A stretch of DNA of 36,475 nt from Eubacterium sp. (GTDB lineage: Bacteria > Bacillota > Clostridia > Lachnospirales > Lachnospiraceae). Positions within the stretch are counted from its first letter, which is position 1, and every line of letters starts with the position of its first letter. A program made the translations under genes and the position numbers. The stretch is taken from the NCBI GenBank assembly GCA_021769425.1, contig JAETSX010000035.1, positions 1 to 36,475 on the forward strand. Reading direction: 5' to 3'. Below, one piece after another: positions 8,817-17,332 of the stretch. The notes under the pieces were generated by a model. It did no database searches. It was not told the origin of the DNA and saw only the letters and a list, made by a program, of their open reading frames with translations.

Positions 8817-8919
8817 GCACAGCCCGGAAGGGAAAGATGAAGCCAAAGCATTTACAAACTATTCTGTCCGTGGTTTATCTTTGTTTGCGCAACGCAGGAG
8901 GGAAAGATGAAATCAAAGC
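8817..8919 (+). repeat. Partial tandem duplication of the argR translation start region (70-bp offset)
   Basis: Bases 8817-8849 and 8887-8919 match at 26 of 33 positions, and both copies follow a GTTTGC. Each contains GGGAAAGATGAA, a ribosome site plus ATG. The second copy is the real argR start. The first gives an ATG at 8837 whose first residues (MKPKHLQTIL) echo MKSKRHAKIL of ArgR. The offset is 70 bases, not a multiple of three, so the upstream frame runs out of phase through the argR start to 9043. It may be a decayed duplication or an upstream ORF affecting argR translation. Confidence 0.5.
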
Positions 8920-9359
8920 GTCATGCAAAAATTTTGGAAATCATTTCACAATACAGTATCGAAACGCAGGAAGAGCTTTCGGAACGTTTGGAACAGGAAG
9001 GCTTTCCTGTGGCTCAGGCCACAGTTTCCAGGGATATCCGTGAATTGAAGCTGACAAAAGCGCCGGACGGTTCAGGGCGTCAGAAATATATTTCCCTGAA
9101 TGAGAATCAACCGGATATGAGTGAAAAGTATATCCGGATTTTCCGGGATGGGTTTGTTTCTATGGATATGGCGCAGAATATCCTGGTGATCCGGACTGTT
9201 TCCGGCATGGCAATGGCAGTTGCGGCGGCTTTGGATTCTATGGACTGTCATGAGATTGTTGGGAGTATTGCAGGAGATGATACAATCATGTGTGCGGTGC
9301 GCACCGTGGAGGATACAGAAATTTTAATGGAAAGGCTGCGGAAGATAACAAAGAGATGA
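8907..9359 (+). CDS. argR: Arginine repressor ArgR/AhrC
   Basis: Arginine-responsive DNA-binding regulator of arginine synthesis and breakdown. The N-terminal winged helix (residues 1-70) contains TQEELSERLEQEGFPVAQATVSRDIRELKL, the recognition region of the family. The C-terminal oligomerisation/arginine domain has GSIAGDDTIMCAV, including the conserved GDDT. Length 150 matches. Start 8907 has GGAGGGAAAG upstream. In Clostridia argR commonly sits between nadK and recN, as here. The upstream duplicate start (8837) could reduce or tune its translation. Confidence 0.96.
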   Translation: MKSKRHAKILEIISQYSIETQEELSERLEQEGFPVAQATVSRDIRELKLTKAPDGSGRQKYISLNENQPDMSEKYIRIFRDGFVSMDMAQNILVIRTVSGMAMAVAAALDSMDCHEIVGSIAGDDTIMCAVRTVEDTEILMERLRKITKR

Positions 9360-9453
9360 GCCGCCGGCAGAGCGGAATGCCGCAGGAAGGCAAACCGTTG
9401 GCAGAGCGGATATTAGGAAGATGAAATCGCCGCGGACGAGAGGAGAAAGGTGT

Positions 9454-11136
9454 ATGTTAGTAAGTCTGCATGTAAAAAATCTGGCATTGATGGAAGAAGC
9501 GGAGGTGGAATTCGGCAATGGGCTGAATATTCTTTCCGGAGAAACAGGAGCCGGAAAATCCATTATCATCGGTTCCATCAATCTTGCTTTGGGAGAGAAA
9601 GCGCCAAAAGAAATGCTGCGGGAGCATGCGGAATATGCATTGGTGGAACTGATTTTTAGGGTAGAGAATGAGGAGCAGAAAAAGCTTCTGGCAGAACTGG
9701 ATATTTATCCGGAAAACGATGAGATTATTATGTCCCGGAAAATTACGGCGTCCCGAAGCATAGGGAAAATCAATTCTGAAACAGTATCCGCTTCCTGTAT
9801 GAAAAAGGCGGCTTCATATCTGATTGACATTCATGGGCAGCATGAACATCAGTCTCTGCTTCATAAAAAGAAGCATCTGGAAATCCTAGATGAATACGGA
9901 AAAGATCAATTGGAAGGAAAAAAGAAAGCGCTCAAACAGAAATACCAGGAATACCAGGAGATTCTCGAAGAAAAGCAGCAGGCTCTTTCCGAGGGAGAGG
10001 GCAGAGAGCGGGAATTGTCTTTTCTGGAGTATGAGATACAGGAGATTGAGAGCGCAGGTTTAATTCCCGGAGAGGATGAAGAACTGGAAATTTCTTACCG
10101 GAAGATGGCGAATAACCGTAAGATTATGGAGGCGGCAGGGGCGGCTTATGAGATGACCGGCGGCAGCGGCAGCGCCACAGAGCAGCTGGGACGGGCCCTT
10201 CGGGAGCTTCAGACAGTGACGGATTTTGATCCGAAGTTAGAAGGAATGTGCAGTCAGCTTGAGGAAGTGGACAGCCTTCTGAATGATTTTAACCGGGAGC
10301 TGTCAGGCTATATTTCCGAGGAAGAATTTGAGGAGGAAGCCTTTTTTGAAGTGGAAAAACGTCTGGATGAAGTCAATCGTCTGAAAGATAAATTCGGCGG
10401 AAGCATTGAGGCTGTGCTGCAGGCAAAAGAAGAGAAACAGAAGAAATGCAGCAGGCTGAAAGATTATGAAGAATATTTGGAAAAGTTGGAACAGCGTCTG
10501 AAAAAAGCAGAGGCGGCTCTGCAGAAAGTTTCTTCAGAGGTTTCCAAAATTCGGAAAAGATATGCAAAGAAACTGACAAAGCAGATTCAAAGGGGCCTGG
10601 TGGATTTAAATTTTCTGGATGTGAATTTTACCATGGAATTTCAGGAAACCAAAGGATATACGGCCAATGGGCAGGACGAGGCGGAGTTTTTGATTTCCAC
10701 CAATCCGGGAGAGCCCTTAAAGCCTTTGGGAAAAGTTGCCTCCGGCGGAGAACTGAGCCGGGTTATGCTTGCCATTAAAACAATATTAGCGGAAAGCGAT
10801 CAGATTGAAACATTGATTTTTGACGAAATAGATGCGGGAATCAGCGGCCGGACTGCCCAGATGGTAGCAGAGAAAATGAATGTGATCGGAAGAAGCCATC
10901 AGGTCATCTGCATTACCCATCTTCCCCAGATTGCAGCCATGGCGGATTATCACTTTTTAATCAGCAAAAATGTGGTAAATAATGTAACCGTTTCCAGCAT
11001 TTGCCTGTTGGAGGAAGACGAAAGCGTCACTGAGCTGGGACGGATGCTTGGAGGCGTGAAAATTACGGATACCGTAATGGAAAGCGCCAGGGAAATGAAA
11101 GAACTTGCAGTAACAGTCAAAAAATCCCAGAGTTAA
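9454..11136 (+). CDS. recN: DNA repair protein RecN
   Basis: SMC-like ATPase that acts early at double-strand breaks. Walker A is GETGAGKS at about residues 30-37. A long coiled coil spans about 150-370. The ABC signature is VASGGELSRVMLAIK and Walker B is LIFDEIDAGISGRTA. Start 9454 gives 560 residues and MLVSLHVKNLALM, the usual beginning, with AGGAG 8 bases upstream. The in-frame ATG at 9421 would place the ribosome site inside the gene, so it is not used. It lies 94 bases after argR. Confidence 0.97.
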   Translation: MLVSLHVKNLALMEEAEVEFGNGLNILSGETGAGKSIIIGSINLALGEKAPKEMLREHAEYALVELIFRVENEEQKKLLAELDIYPENDEIIMSRKITASRSIGKINSETVSASCMKKAASYLIDIHGQHEHQSLLHKKKHLEILDEYGKDQLEGKKKALKQKYQEYQEILEEKQQALSEGEGRERELSFLEYEIQEIESAGLIPGEDEELEISYRKMANNRKIMEAAGAAYEMTGGSGSATEQLGRALRELQTVTDFDPKLEGMCSQLEEVDSLLNDFNRELSGYISEEEFEEEAFFEVEKRLDEVNRLKDKFGGSIEAVLQAKEEKQKKCSRLKDYEEYLEKLEQRLKKAEAALQKVSSEVSKIRKRYAKKLTKQIQRGLVDLNFLDVNFTMEFQETKGYTANGQDEAEFLISTNPGEPLKPLGKVASGGELSRVMLAIKTILAESDQIETLIFDEIDAGISGRTAQMVAEKMNVIGRSHQVICITHLPQIAAMADYHFLISKNVVNNVTVSSICLLEEDESVTELGRMLGGVKITDTVMESAREMKELAVTVKKSQS

Positions 11137-11256
11137 ATCGGAGAAAATTTCACATACTAAAAAGGATTTACGGCGAAAGTCCCTGATTTTCATCGTATGA
11201 CGGCCAAAGCTCTGCCAAGGGGCAGAAATATGGGCGGAACTTTAAAAGGATGTGAA

Positions 11257-12540
11257 ATGATGAAAGAAAAAAGGCTGGTTAGATTTCAGAAATGGATGGC
11301 GCGGGGGAGTTTGATTGCAGGCGTTTGCTGGGGGATCTTTTTTTCGTTTTATTTCATGGAAGAATCCATACCGGACAAAATCCGGATTGAAAAAGGGAAG
11401 GAAGAGAACTTTGATTTTCATCTGCCGGTCACCGGGGAAATGGAGCAGGCAGGATTAGAGGTTTTCGGCAATCAGTCTCCCACAGTTGAGAAAGATAAAA
11501 TCAAACTGGACTTAAATCAAAGTTTTTCCTTAAAATCTCAGAAGCAGGGAAGCTATTCCATGACCTGCAGACTGTTCGGCCTGTTTCACATGAAAGAAGT
11601 AAATGTGGAGGTGGTGGAGCAGGAAAAGGTGGTGCCCTGCGGAATTCCGGTGGGAATTTATGTCAAAACAGACGGGATTCTGATTATCGGTACAGGAACG
11701 GTGACCGGAAGGGACGGCATGAATTATGAACCGGCGGAAAACTTGGTGAAAAGCGGGGATTATGTCAAAACGGTCAATGACCAGGTTATTGAAAACAAAG
11801 AAGATTTGATTGAAAAGATTAACCAGTGCCAGGGGGAACCTGTCATACTGGGTATTTTGCGTGAGGAGGAATATATTCAGTTAAAGCTTCAGCCGGTGCA
11901 GACGGCAGAGGAGGAATATAAGCTGGGAATCTGGGTCAGGGATGATTTGGCCGGAGTGGGGACTTTAACTTTTTATGATGAACAGAAACAGTACGGCGCA
12001 TTGGGGCATCCGGTCAGTGACCTGGATACGGGAACGCAGGTTAGTATGGGAGAGGGAACCCTGTATGATGCGGAAATTGCGGGAATCACCAAAGGGGAAA
12101 AAGGAAGTCCCGGAGAGATTGCCGGGGTTATTACTTATCTGGATCAGTACCGGCTGGGAACAGTAGAGGAAAATACCAATGTGGGGATATACGGAAAGCT
12201 GGAAAAAACGCCGGAAAAGGTAGGAGAGGAAAGTTTCTGTCCCGTTGGTTTTAAGCAGGAGATTGAGGAAGGGGAGGCAAAGATTATATCCACTGTTTCC
12301 GGGGAACGAAAGGAATATTCCATTGTGATTACAGATTTGGATTATAACAGCGAGAATAAGGGGATTTTGTTTCAGGTGACGGATCCGGAGCTTTTGAATC
12401 TGACTGGGGGAATTGTACAGGGGATGAGCGGAAGTCCCATTCTTCAGAATGGAAAAGTCATAGGTGCGGTCACCCATGTATTTGTCCAGGACGCCTCCAA
12501 GGGATATGGGATTTTTATAGAGAATATGCTGAATCATTAA
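11257..12540 (+). CDS. spoIVB: SpoIVB sporulation signalling serine protease
   Basis: Forespore-secreted S55-family protease that triggers processing of pro-sigma K in Bacillus. After a short basic N-terminus there is one membrane segment (about residues 18-34, SLIAGVCWGIFFSFYF). A PDZ domain follows (about 120-215), then the protease domain. His251 in GALGHPVSD, Asp376 in QVTDPELL and Ser391 in QGMSGSP match the B. subtilis triad; Asp and Ser are 15 residues apart in both. Start 11257 has AAGGA 6 bases upstream; the frame upstream to 11197 lacks a ribosome site. All key residues are intact. Spo0A, the usual next gene in Clostridia, is absent here. Confidence 0.95.
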   Translation: MMKEKRLVRFQKWMARGSLIAGVCWGIFFSFYFMEESIPDKIRIEKGKEENFDFHLPVTGEMEQAGLEVFGNQSPTVEKDKIKLDLNQSFSLKSQKQGSYSMTCRLFGLFHMKEVNVEVVEQEKVVPCGIPVGIYVKTDGILIIGTGTVTGRDGMNYEPAENLVKSGDYVKTVNDQVIENKEDLIEKINQCQGEPVILGILREEEYIQLKLQPVQTAEEEYKLGIWVRDDLAGVGTLTFYDEQKQYGALGHPVSDLDTGTQVSMGEGTLYDAEIAGITKGEKGSPGEIAGVITYLDQYRLGTVEENTNVGIYGKLEKTPEKVGEESFCPVGFKQEIEEGEAKIISTVSGERKEYSIVITDLDYNSENKGILFQVTDPELLNLTGGIVQGMSGSPILQNGKVIGAVTHVFVQDASKGYGIFIENMLNH

Positions 12541-12553
12541 GCCGTGTAAGGGG

Positions 12554-12606
12554 AACACAGATAACTTGGAAAATCGCTTCCAAGATTATCTGTGTTTTTT
12601 TGTAGG
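12554..12606 (+). terminator. Strong intrinsic terminator after spoIVB
   Basis: A long hairpin pairs 12554-12571 (AACACAGATAA then CTTGGAA) with TTCCAAG and TTATCTGTGTT up to about 12596, with one bulged A and a 6-base loop, and runs into seven or more T. It ends the asp23-to-spoIVB transcription block. Confidence 0.92.
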
Positions 12607-12762
12607 GTGAAAGCCAAAAATTGCTGATATAGAGATCGTTGTTGTATTGTGGAAAATCAATGCTTCCATGACAGTGCGGCTTATGATGAATGGGCTGTCA
12701 GGTGAATGCAATCATATTTTCAGGGATCGATGGATGTCTGAAAAATTTCTAAAACAGTCTCA

Positions 12763-12791
12763 TTGCATGGAACGGTAAAAATAATTACAAT
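12763..12791 (+). promoter_or_regulatory. Possible promoter of the ATL gene
   Basis: TTGCAT (12763-12768) and TACAAT (12786-12791) have a 17-base spacer. A start about 7 bases later would fall at the ribosome site (12797-12804), which would give a very short leader, so the call is tentative. Confidence 0.35.
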
Positions 12792-12811
12792 GATACCAGG
12801 AGGTGTCAGAT

Positions 12812-13291
12812 ATGGCCAATGAAGAAAAAAAAGATTTCAATGCTATGCTAAATGACAGCAAAGATATGCCGAAGATTCAAACAATCACAGATCAGAAGAG
12901 CATTGAAAAATATGGCGGGGACAAAATGTATTTTGCACCGCCGATTGACTACGATAGGGTAATGAAAAGAATCCCATATGGAAAAGTGATTACGATTGGA
13001 AAGATTCGTGAATACTTTGCGAAACGCAATGAAGCAGATTTCACAGAACCAATAACGGCAGGAATCTTTACGTCGATTGCGGCATGGGCGAGTTACCAGC
13101 GTTCTGAGGATGAAACGCCTTATTGGAGAACCTTAAAGGCAAAGGGTGAGTTGAATCCGAAATATCCTGGCGGCGTGGAGGCGCAAAAAGAAAAACTGGA
13201 GGCAGAAGGGCATACGATTATTCAGAAAGGGAGAACCAACATCAGGTACTTTGTAAAGGATTATGATGATGCCCTTTTTGAATTAGATTGA
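12812..13291 (+). CDS. Alkyltransferase-like (ATL/MGMT-family) protein lacking the catalytic cysteine
   Basis: 159 residues. The centre reads like the DNA-binding/active-site domain of O6-alkylguanine-DNA alkyltransferase: IPYGKVITIGKIREYFAK (helix before the HTH) and later ELNPKYPGGVEAQKEKLEAE then GHTII, the conserved tail seen in MGMT and ATL proteins. Where MGMT has PCHR, this protein has PYWR (TPYWRTL), so the methyl-accepting cysteine is absent. ATL proteins have Trp there and only flag alkylated bases for excision repair; that role is inferred here. An N-terminal extension of about 45 residues (MANEEKKDFN and on) is not part of that domain. Start 12812 is set by CAGGAGGTG 8 bases upstream. 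It stands alone after the spoIVB terminator. Confidence 0.72.
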   Translation: MANEEKKDFNAMLNDSKDMPKIQTITDQKSIEKYGGDKMYFAPPIDYDRVMKRIPYGKVITIGKIREYFAKRNEADFTEPITAGIFTSIAAWASYQRSEDETPYWRTLKAKGELNPKYPGGVEAQKEKLEAEGHTIIQKGRTNIRYFVKDYDDALFELD

Positions 13292-13317
13292 GTTCTGATT
13301 GAAACAGGCGGCATATC

Positions 13318-13572
13318 ATGGGGGATACAGATGAAAATAATCATGAGAGCCAGTCTGGGACAAATGGAGATGAAATTACAACTGCCACTCCTATTTTAGA
13401 AGGAACCATAAAGGACATTCAGGGAAAGCAGCTTACCGTTGTAGAATCCATTACAGAAAAAGCAGATAATGGCGGGGATATTATGGTGGGGCCAGGAAGC
13501 GGGGATGACTCCGAATTCAACAAGGTTACGGTTACATGGCAGAAAAGCCAATCCGTTGCACAGGTTTCCTGA
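13318..13572 (+). CDS. Hypothetical acidic protein, possibly a fragment of an exported protein
   Basis: An 84-codon ORF, not recognised. It begins with an acidic, Asn/Ser-rich stretch (MGDTDENNHESQSGTNGDE), then ILEGTIKDIQGKQLTVVES, which resembles the small beta-strand repeat seen in clostridial lipoproteins and cell-surface proteins, then GGDIMVGPGSGDD. It has no signal peptide, and the start has only a weak AGGCGG site 6-7 bases upstream. The disordered start looks like the linker that normally follows a lipobox, so this may be the remnant of a lipoprotein that lost its signal sequence. It lies 26 bases after the ATL gene. Confidence 0.35.
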   Translation: MGDTDENNHESQSGTNGDEITTATPILEGTIKDIQGKQLTVVESITEKADNGGDIMVGPGSGDDSEFNKVTVTWQKSQSVAQVS

Positions 13573-13609
13573 CAGTTGATTTTATATATCAAAGTATCGT
13601 GATGGTCGA

Positions 13610-13639
13610 TTGAATTGCTTCTTTTTTTCCTGCTATAAT
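13610..13639 (+). promoter_or_regulatory. Promoter of the XRE regulator-ABC transporter operon
   Basis: TTGAAT (13610-13615), 18-base spacer, TATAAT (13634-13639) preceded by TGC (extended -10). An 8-base perfect palindrome CTTCGAAG at 13655-13662 lies just after the expected start and could be an operator for the regulator encoded next. Confidence 0.6.
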
Positions 13640-13682
13640 AACATTGTAAACATACTTCGAAGGTTTTAGGAGAACAGAAATT

Positions 13683-14813
13683 ATGAATAAATTGAATTTA
13701 CCGGATAACATAATCCGGCTCCGGCATGAAAAGAAGCTGACGCAGGAGGAATTGGCCGACTTTATGGGTGTGACCAAGGCGTCCGTGTCTAAGTGGGAGA
13801 AAGGAATCAATATGCCGGATCTTTTGCTTTTGCCTCAGCTGGCCGCATATTTTGATGTAACGGTAGACGAACTGATTGGATATGAAGCACAGCTTTCCAG
13901 TGAGCAGATTCGGCGTCAATATGCGGAACTGTCCAAAGATTTTACCGTTCTTCCCTTTGGGGACGCATTGGAGAAAGTTAGGGCGCTTGCACATAAATAT
14001 TATGCCTGCTATCCGTTTTTGCTCCAGCTTAGCGTCCTGTATTGGAATCACTATATGCTGGCGGAGACGGAAGAGGAACGCGGAGAGCTTCTTCAGGAAG
14101 CAGTGGGATGGTGTGACCGGATAGTGGAAAGCTGCAGTGATGTGGGCGTATGCAGCGATGCTGTGGTTCTGAGGGCGGGATTACATCTTCAGCTCGGAAA
14201 AGCGGCAGAGGCGATTGAGGCGCTGGAACCTTCTGCAAATCCCAGCCGCCTTGCCGGACAAAACGGGATGCTGCTGATGCAGGCGTATCAGTTATCCGGA
14301 GACACGGAAAGGGCGAAAGGCTATGCGCAGGCAAAGCAGTATCTGGATTTGCTGGATTTGGTAGGCGATGCAATACTGGCTCTTTCCCTGAATGAAAATG
14401 ATATAAAATATTGTAAGGAAACCATTCAGCGTATAGCAGGAATCATGGAGCTGTATCATTTGGAAACGCTTCATCCGAATGTCGCTGCCCAGTTTCAATT
14501 CCAGTCTGCAATTGTGTATGCGGTGAATGGGAGAGAGGCGGAAGCATTAGCGGCTCTCCACCGTTTTGAAAAGTGTGTGGAGAGGCTTTTGGAGGCAGAG
14601 CAAATCGAGCTTCATGGAGACGATTACTTCAATCGGCTGGATGCGTTCATTGACCGTTTGCCGCTTGGAAGCATGGCGCCCCGGGATAAAAGCTTTATCC
14701 GGCAGAGTCTGCAGGAATCCCTGGTACATCCTGCCTTTGACAGTCTGAAGGAAAAAGAGGAATTTCAGAGGCTTGTCCGCAGATTAACGAAAGGAGGGGC
14801 GAACGCTCTTTAG
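13683..14813 (+). CDS. XRE-family transcriptional regulator with C-terminal helical repeat domain
   Basis: 376 residues. Residues 5-62 are an XRE/Cro helix-turn-helix: IIRLRHEKKLTQEELADFMG, then VTKASVSKWEKGINMPDLLL and LAAYFDVTVDELIGY. The remaining 310 residues are alpha-helical and resemble TPR-type repeats (for example LLQEAVGWCDRIVESC, AEAIEALEP), as in regulators that sense a ligand or peptide. Ribosome site TAGGAGAA is 8-10 bases before the ATG. The ABC transporter genes begin 42 bases downstream, so it very likely controls them. The signal is unknown. Confidence 0.85.
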   Translation: MNKLNLPDNIIRLRHEKKLTQEELADFMGVTKASVSKWEKGINMPDLLLLPQLAAYFDVTVDELIGYEAQLSSEQIRRQYAELSKDFTVLPFGDALEKVRALAHKYYACYPFLLQLSVLYWNHYMLAETEEERGELLQEAVGWCDRIVESCSDVGVCSDAVVLRAGLHLQLGKAAEAIEALEPSANPSRLAGQNGMLLMQAYQLSGDTERAKGYAQAKQYLDLLDLVGDAILALSLNENDIKYCKETIQRIAGIMELYHLETLHPNVAAQFQFQSAIVYAVNGREAEALAALHRFEKCVERLLEAEQIELHGDDYFNRLDAFIDRLPLGSMAPRDKSFIRQSLQESLVHPAFDSLKEKEEFQRLVRRLTKGGANAL

Positions 14814-14855
14814 AATCATTCATTTGAGGAATTTGCGACGAAAAAGGAGTTTATC

Positions 14856-15581
14856 ATGTTAAAGATTGAACATTTGACCAAGCATTATAAAGGGAGCAGC
14901 AAGGGAGTCACTGACTTGAGCCTGCACATTGCGCCGGGAGATATTTACGCTTTCATCGGTCACAACGGTGCGGGAAAAACCACTACGCTAAAATGTGTGG
15001 CCGGCATTCAGGACTTTGACGCCGGAACGATTCAAATCGGAGGAATGAATATCAGAAAAGACCCCCTTGCATGTAAGCGTCAGTTTGCCTACATCCCGGA
15101 CAATCCGGATTTATATGAGTATCTTACCGGCATTCAATATCTGAACTTTACGGCCGATGTATTTGGCGTGGGGGCAAGAGACAGAGAGGATAGAATCAAA
15201 CAGTACGGAGAAGCGTTTGAAATCACGGCTTCCCTGGGGGATCTCATATCCACCTATTCCCACGGCATGAAGCAGAAGCTGGCGCTGCTGTCCGCCCTGG
15301 TGCATCACCCAAGGCTCTTAATTCTGGATGAGCCCTTTGTGGGACTTGACCCGAAGGCGGCGGTGATTCTCAAAAACATCATGCACAGTATCTGTGCAGA
15401 GGGCGGCGCAATTTTCTTCTCCACCCATGTGCTGGATGTAGCGGAGAGGCTGTGCAATAAAGTGGCAATCATCAAGGACGGGACGCTGGTTGCTTCCGGA
15501 GATATGGAAACAATCGTGAAGCAGGGGCAGTCTCTGGAATCCATTTTTATGGAGGTGGTAGAGCATGCTGACACAGATTAA
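14856..15581 (+). CDS. ABC transporter ATP-binding protein
   Basis: 241-residue nucleotide-binding subunit. Walker A GHNGAGKT at residues 35-42, signature YSHGMKQ at 134-140 (a variant of LSGGQ typical of ABC-2 exporters), and Walker B LLILDEP at 154-160 followed by the D-loop FVGLDP. The switch His is in FFSTHVLD. It lies between the XRE regulator and the membrane partner, whose start overlaps its end by 17 bases, so the pair is co-translated. The architecture suggests an exporter for a lipid-like, peptide or antimicrobial substrate; the substrate cannot be read from the sequence. Confidence 0.92.
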   Translation: MLKIEHLTKHYKGSSKGVTDLSLHIAPGDIYAFIGHNGAGKTTTLKCVAGIQDFDAGTIQIGGMNIRKDPLACKRQFAYIPDNPDLYEYLTGIQYLNFTADVFGVGARDREDRIKQYGEAFEITASLGDLISTYSHGMKQKLALLSALVHHPRLLILDEPFVGLDPKAAVILKNIMHSICAEGGAIFFSTHVLDVAERLCNKVAIIKDGTLVASGDMETIVKQGQSLESIFMEVVEHADTD

Positions 15582-17154
15582 GATACTGACCAAGCTGGAG
15601 CTTTCCAACCTCTATGGGCTCAATGTCTTTCGTTTTTCCAAAGATAAAAAGGCGAAAAAGAAATTTTTAGGTTTACTGGCCCTTTGGGTCATATTGCTTG
15701 CAATGCTGTTTTTTTATGTGGGCGGCCTGACTTATGGGCTGATTTACTTAGAATCGGAAGCGGCAGTCCCTGCCTATCTCATCACCGTTTCCAGCTTACT
15801 GATTTTCGTTTTCGGCATGCTCAAAGCGGGGAGCGTTATCTTTCGAAGAGAAGGATACGACATCCTGTGCGCTTTGCCAGTGACCAACGGCGCGGTAGTT
15901 GTCAGCCGCCTGATCAGAATATACGTGGAGGATTTGCTGCTGGCCTTGGCAGCGCTGCTGCCCGGCCTCGCTGTATATGTATGGAACATTCATCCGGGCG
16001 CCGGCTTTTATTTGACAGGCATTCTTGGAATAGGGAGCATTCCCCTTATCCCTATGACTGCCTCTGTTTTCATCGGCACCCTGATTACCGGCATATCCTC
16101 ACGTATGCGTTACAAAAGTCTGATAGCGGCAGGGTTGTCGATTGTAACAGTCTTAGGAATCCTATACGGATCATCCCGGCTGTCAGCCATGGAGGGCAAT
16201 ATAGATCCGGAAATGCTGAAAAACCTGTCCGCCTCCATTGTGGCGCTGTTGGAAAGAATATATCCGCCGGCAGTATGGCTTGGCGCCTCCATCATCCGCG
16301 GGGATGTTCTGGGTTGCCTGCTGTGCACTGGCCTGTCTCTGGCAGTATTTGCAGCGGCAGCGGCGGGCATTGTCCTTTGTTTCCAGAAGATTTGTCGGGG
16401 CCTTTTTGGCAGCGTTGCAAAGCACAATTATCAGATGGGAACGCTCCGGGCAAGTTCTGTGTTGTCTTCCCTGTGCAGACGGGAATTCAGGCGGTACTTT
16501 TCTTCCAGCATCTATGTGACCAACACAGTGATTGGGCCAATCATGGGCTGTGTTCTTTCCGGAGCGCTGCTTGCAGCTGGCACAGAGAAACTGGAAAAAC
16601 TGCTGCCTTTTCCCATTGATATTGTGTCTCTCGTACCGTTTGTGATAGCCGGTGTGTTCTGCATGATGACCACCACGGCAACCTCCATCTCTATGGAGGG
16701 CAAAAACTGGTGGATTGTCAAAAGCCTGCCCCTGTCCGCAAAAAATATTTTGGATGCAAAGATTCTCATGAATTTGCTGCTGATCCTGCCCTTTTATCTG
16801 CTGTCAGAGCTGCTTCTCATTTTCGCGCTCAAACCGGGAGCAGAGGAGCTTCTGTGGCTGTTGCTGATCCCTGCCGTGCTCATTCTGTTTTCCTGTGTAT
16901 ACGGCATCACAATTAATCTGCGCTTTCCTGTATTGGTATGGGAGAGCGAGGTGCGCATTGTCAAACAGAGCGCTTCCTCAATGCTTGGGGGGATGGGCGG
17001 CTTTCTTCTGGCGATTTTATGCACAGTGGCGGTAGGGACAGTTCCCGGAGCATATGCCGGTTATCTGAAGGCTGGGATTTTTGCTGGGATTCTGGCTGTA
17101 ACCGCAGTCTTATACCGCAAAAACAATCGCTTTGACATTTGCGGGAAGATTTAA
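15565..17154 (+). CDS. ABC transporter permease (ABC-2 type, multi-spanning)
   Basis: 529 residues with about twelve hydrophobic segments, for example FLGLLALWVILLAMLFFYVG and YLITVSSLLIFVFGMLKAG near the N-terminus and GFLLAILCTVAVGTVPGAYA near the end. The sequence SVIFRREGYDILCALPVT matches the short helix seen in ABC-2 permeases of the putative antimicrobial-resistance exporters. It overlaps the ATPase gene by 17 bases and forms one transporter with it. No clear terminator follows; the 178-base gap to the response regulator holds only an AT-rich TTTATA-TATAAA hairpin and a TATAAT at 17233-17238 without a good -35. Confidence 0.88.
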   Translation: MLTQIKILTKLELSNLYGLNVFRFSKDKKAKKKFLGLLALWVILLAMLFFYVGGLTYGLIYLESEAAVPAYLITVSSLLIFVFGMLKAGSVIFRREGYDILCALPVTNGAVVVSRLIRIYVEDLLLALAALLPGLAVYVWNIHPGAGFYLTGILGIGSIPLIPMTASVFIGTLITGISSRMRYKSLIAAGLSIVTVLGILYGSSRLSAMEGNIDPEMLKNLSASIVALLERIYPPAVWLGASIIRGDVLGCLLCTGLSLAVFAAAAAGIVLCFQKICRGLFGSVAKHNYQMGTLRASSVLSSLCRREFRRYFSSSIYVTNTVIGPIMGCVLSGALLAAGTEKLEKLLPFPIDIVSLVPFVIAGVFCMMTTTATSISMEGKNWWIVKSLPLSAKNILDAKILMNLLLILPFYLLSELLLIFALKPGAEELLWLLLIPAVLILFSCVYGITINLRFPVLVWESEVRIVKQSASSMLGGMGGFLLAILCTVAVGTVPGAYAGYLKAGIFAGILAVTAVLYRKNNRFDICGKI

Positions 17155-17332
17155 GGATACTTCAGGCTTTATATTTTTATAAATGGAAAATCTGCTCTAG
17201 CCATCCCATCAGTGATTTGGTACAATAAACGATATAATAACCAAACGTTGATTTGATTCAATCAGGTCGAATGGAAGATTTGAAGTAACTTGTAGACAAA
17301 ACGCTGAATATATTGGGAGAAAGTTTAATTAA

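Noticed and set aside
15684-16619. 311-codon frame on the plus strand inside the ABC permease
   Set aside because: It overlaps the permease in another frame; the product is rich in Cys, His and Arg with no hydrophobic pattern, while the permease frame has clear membrane helices and an overlapping start with the ATPase.
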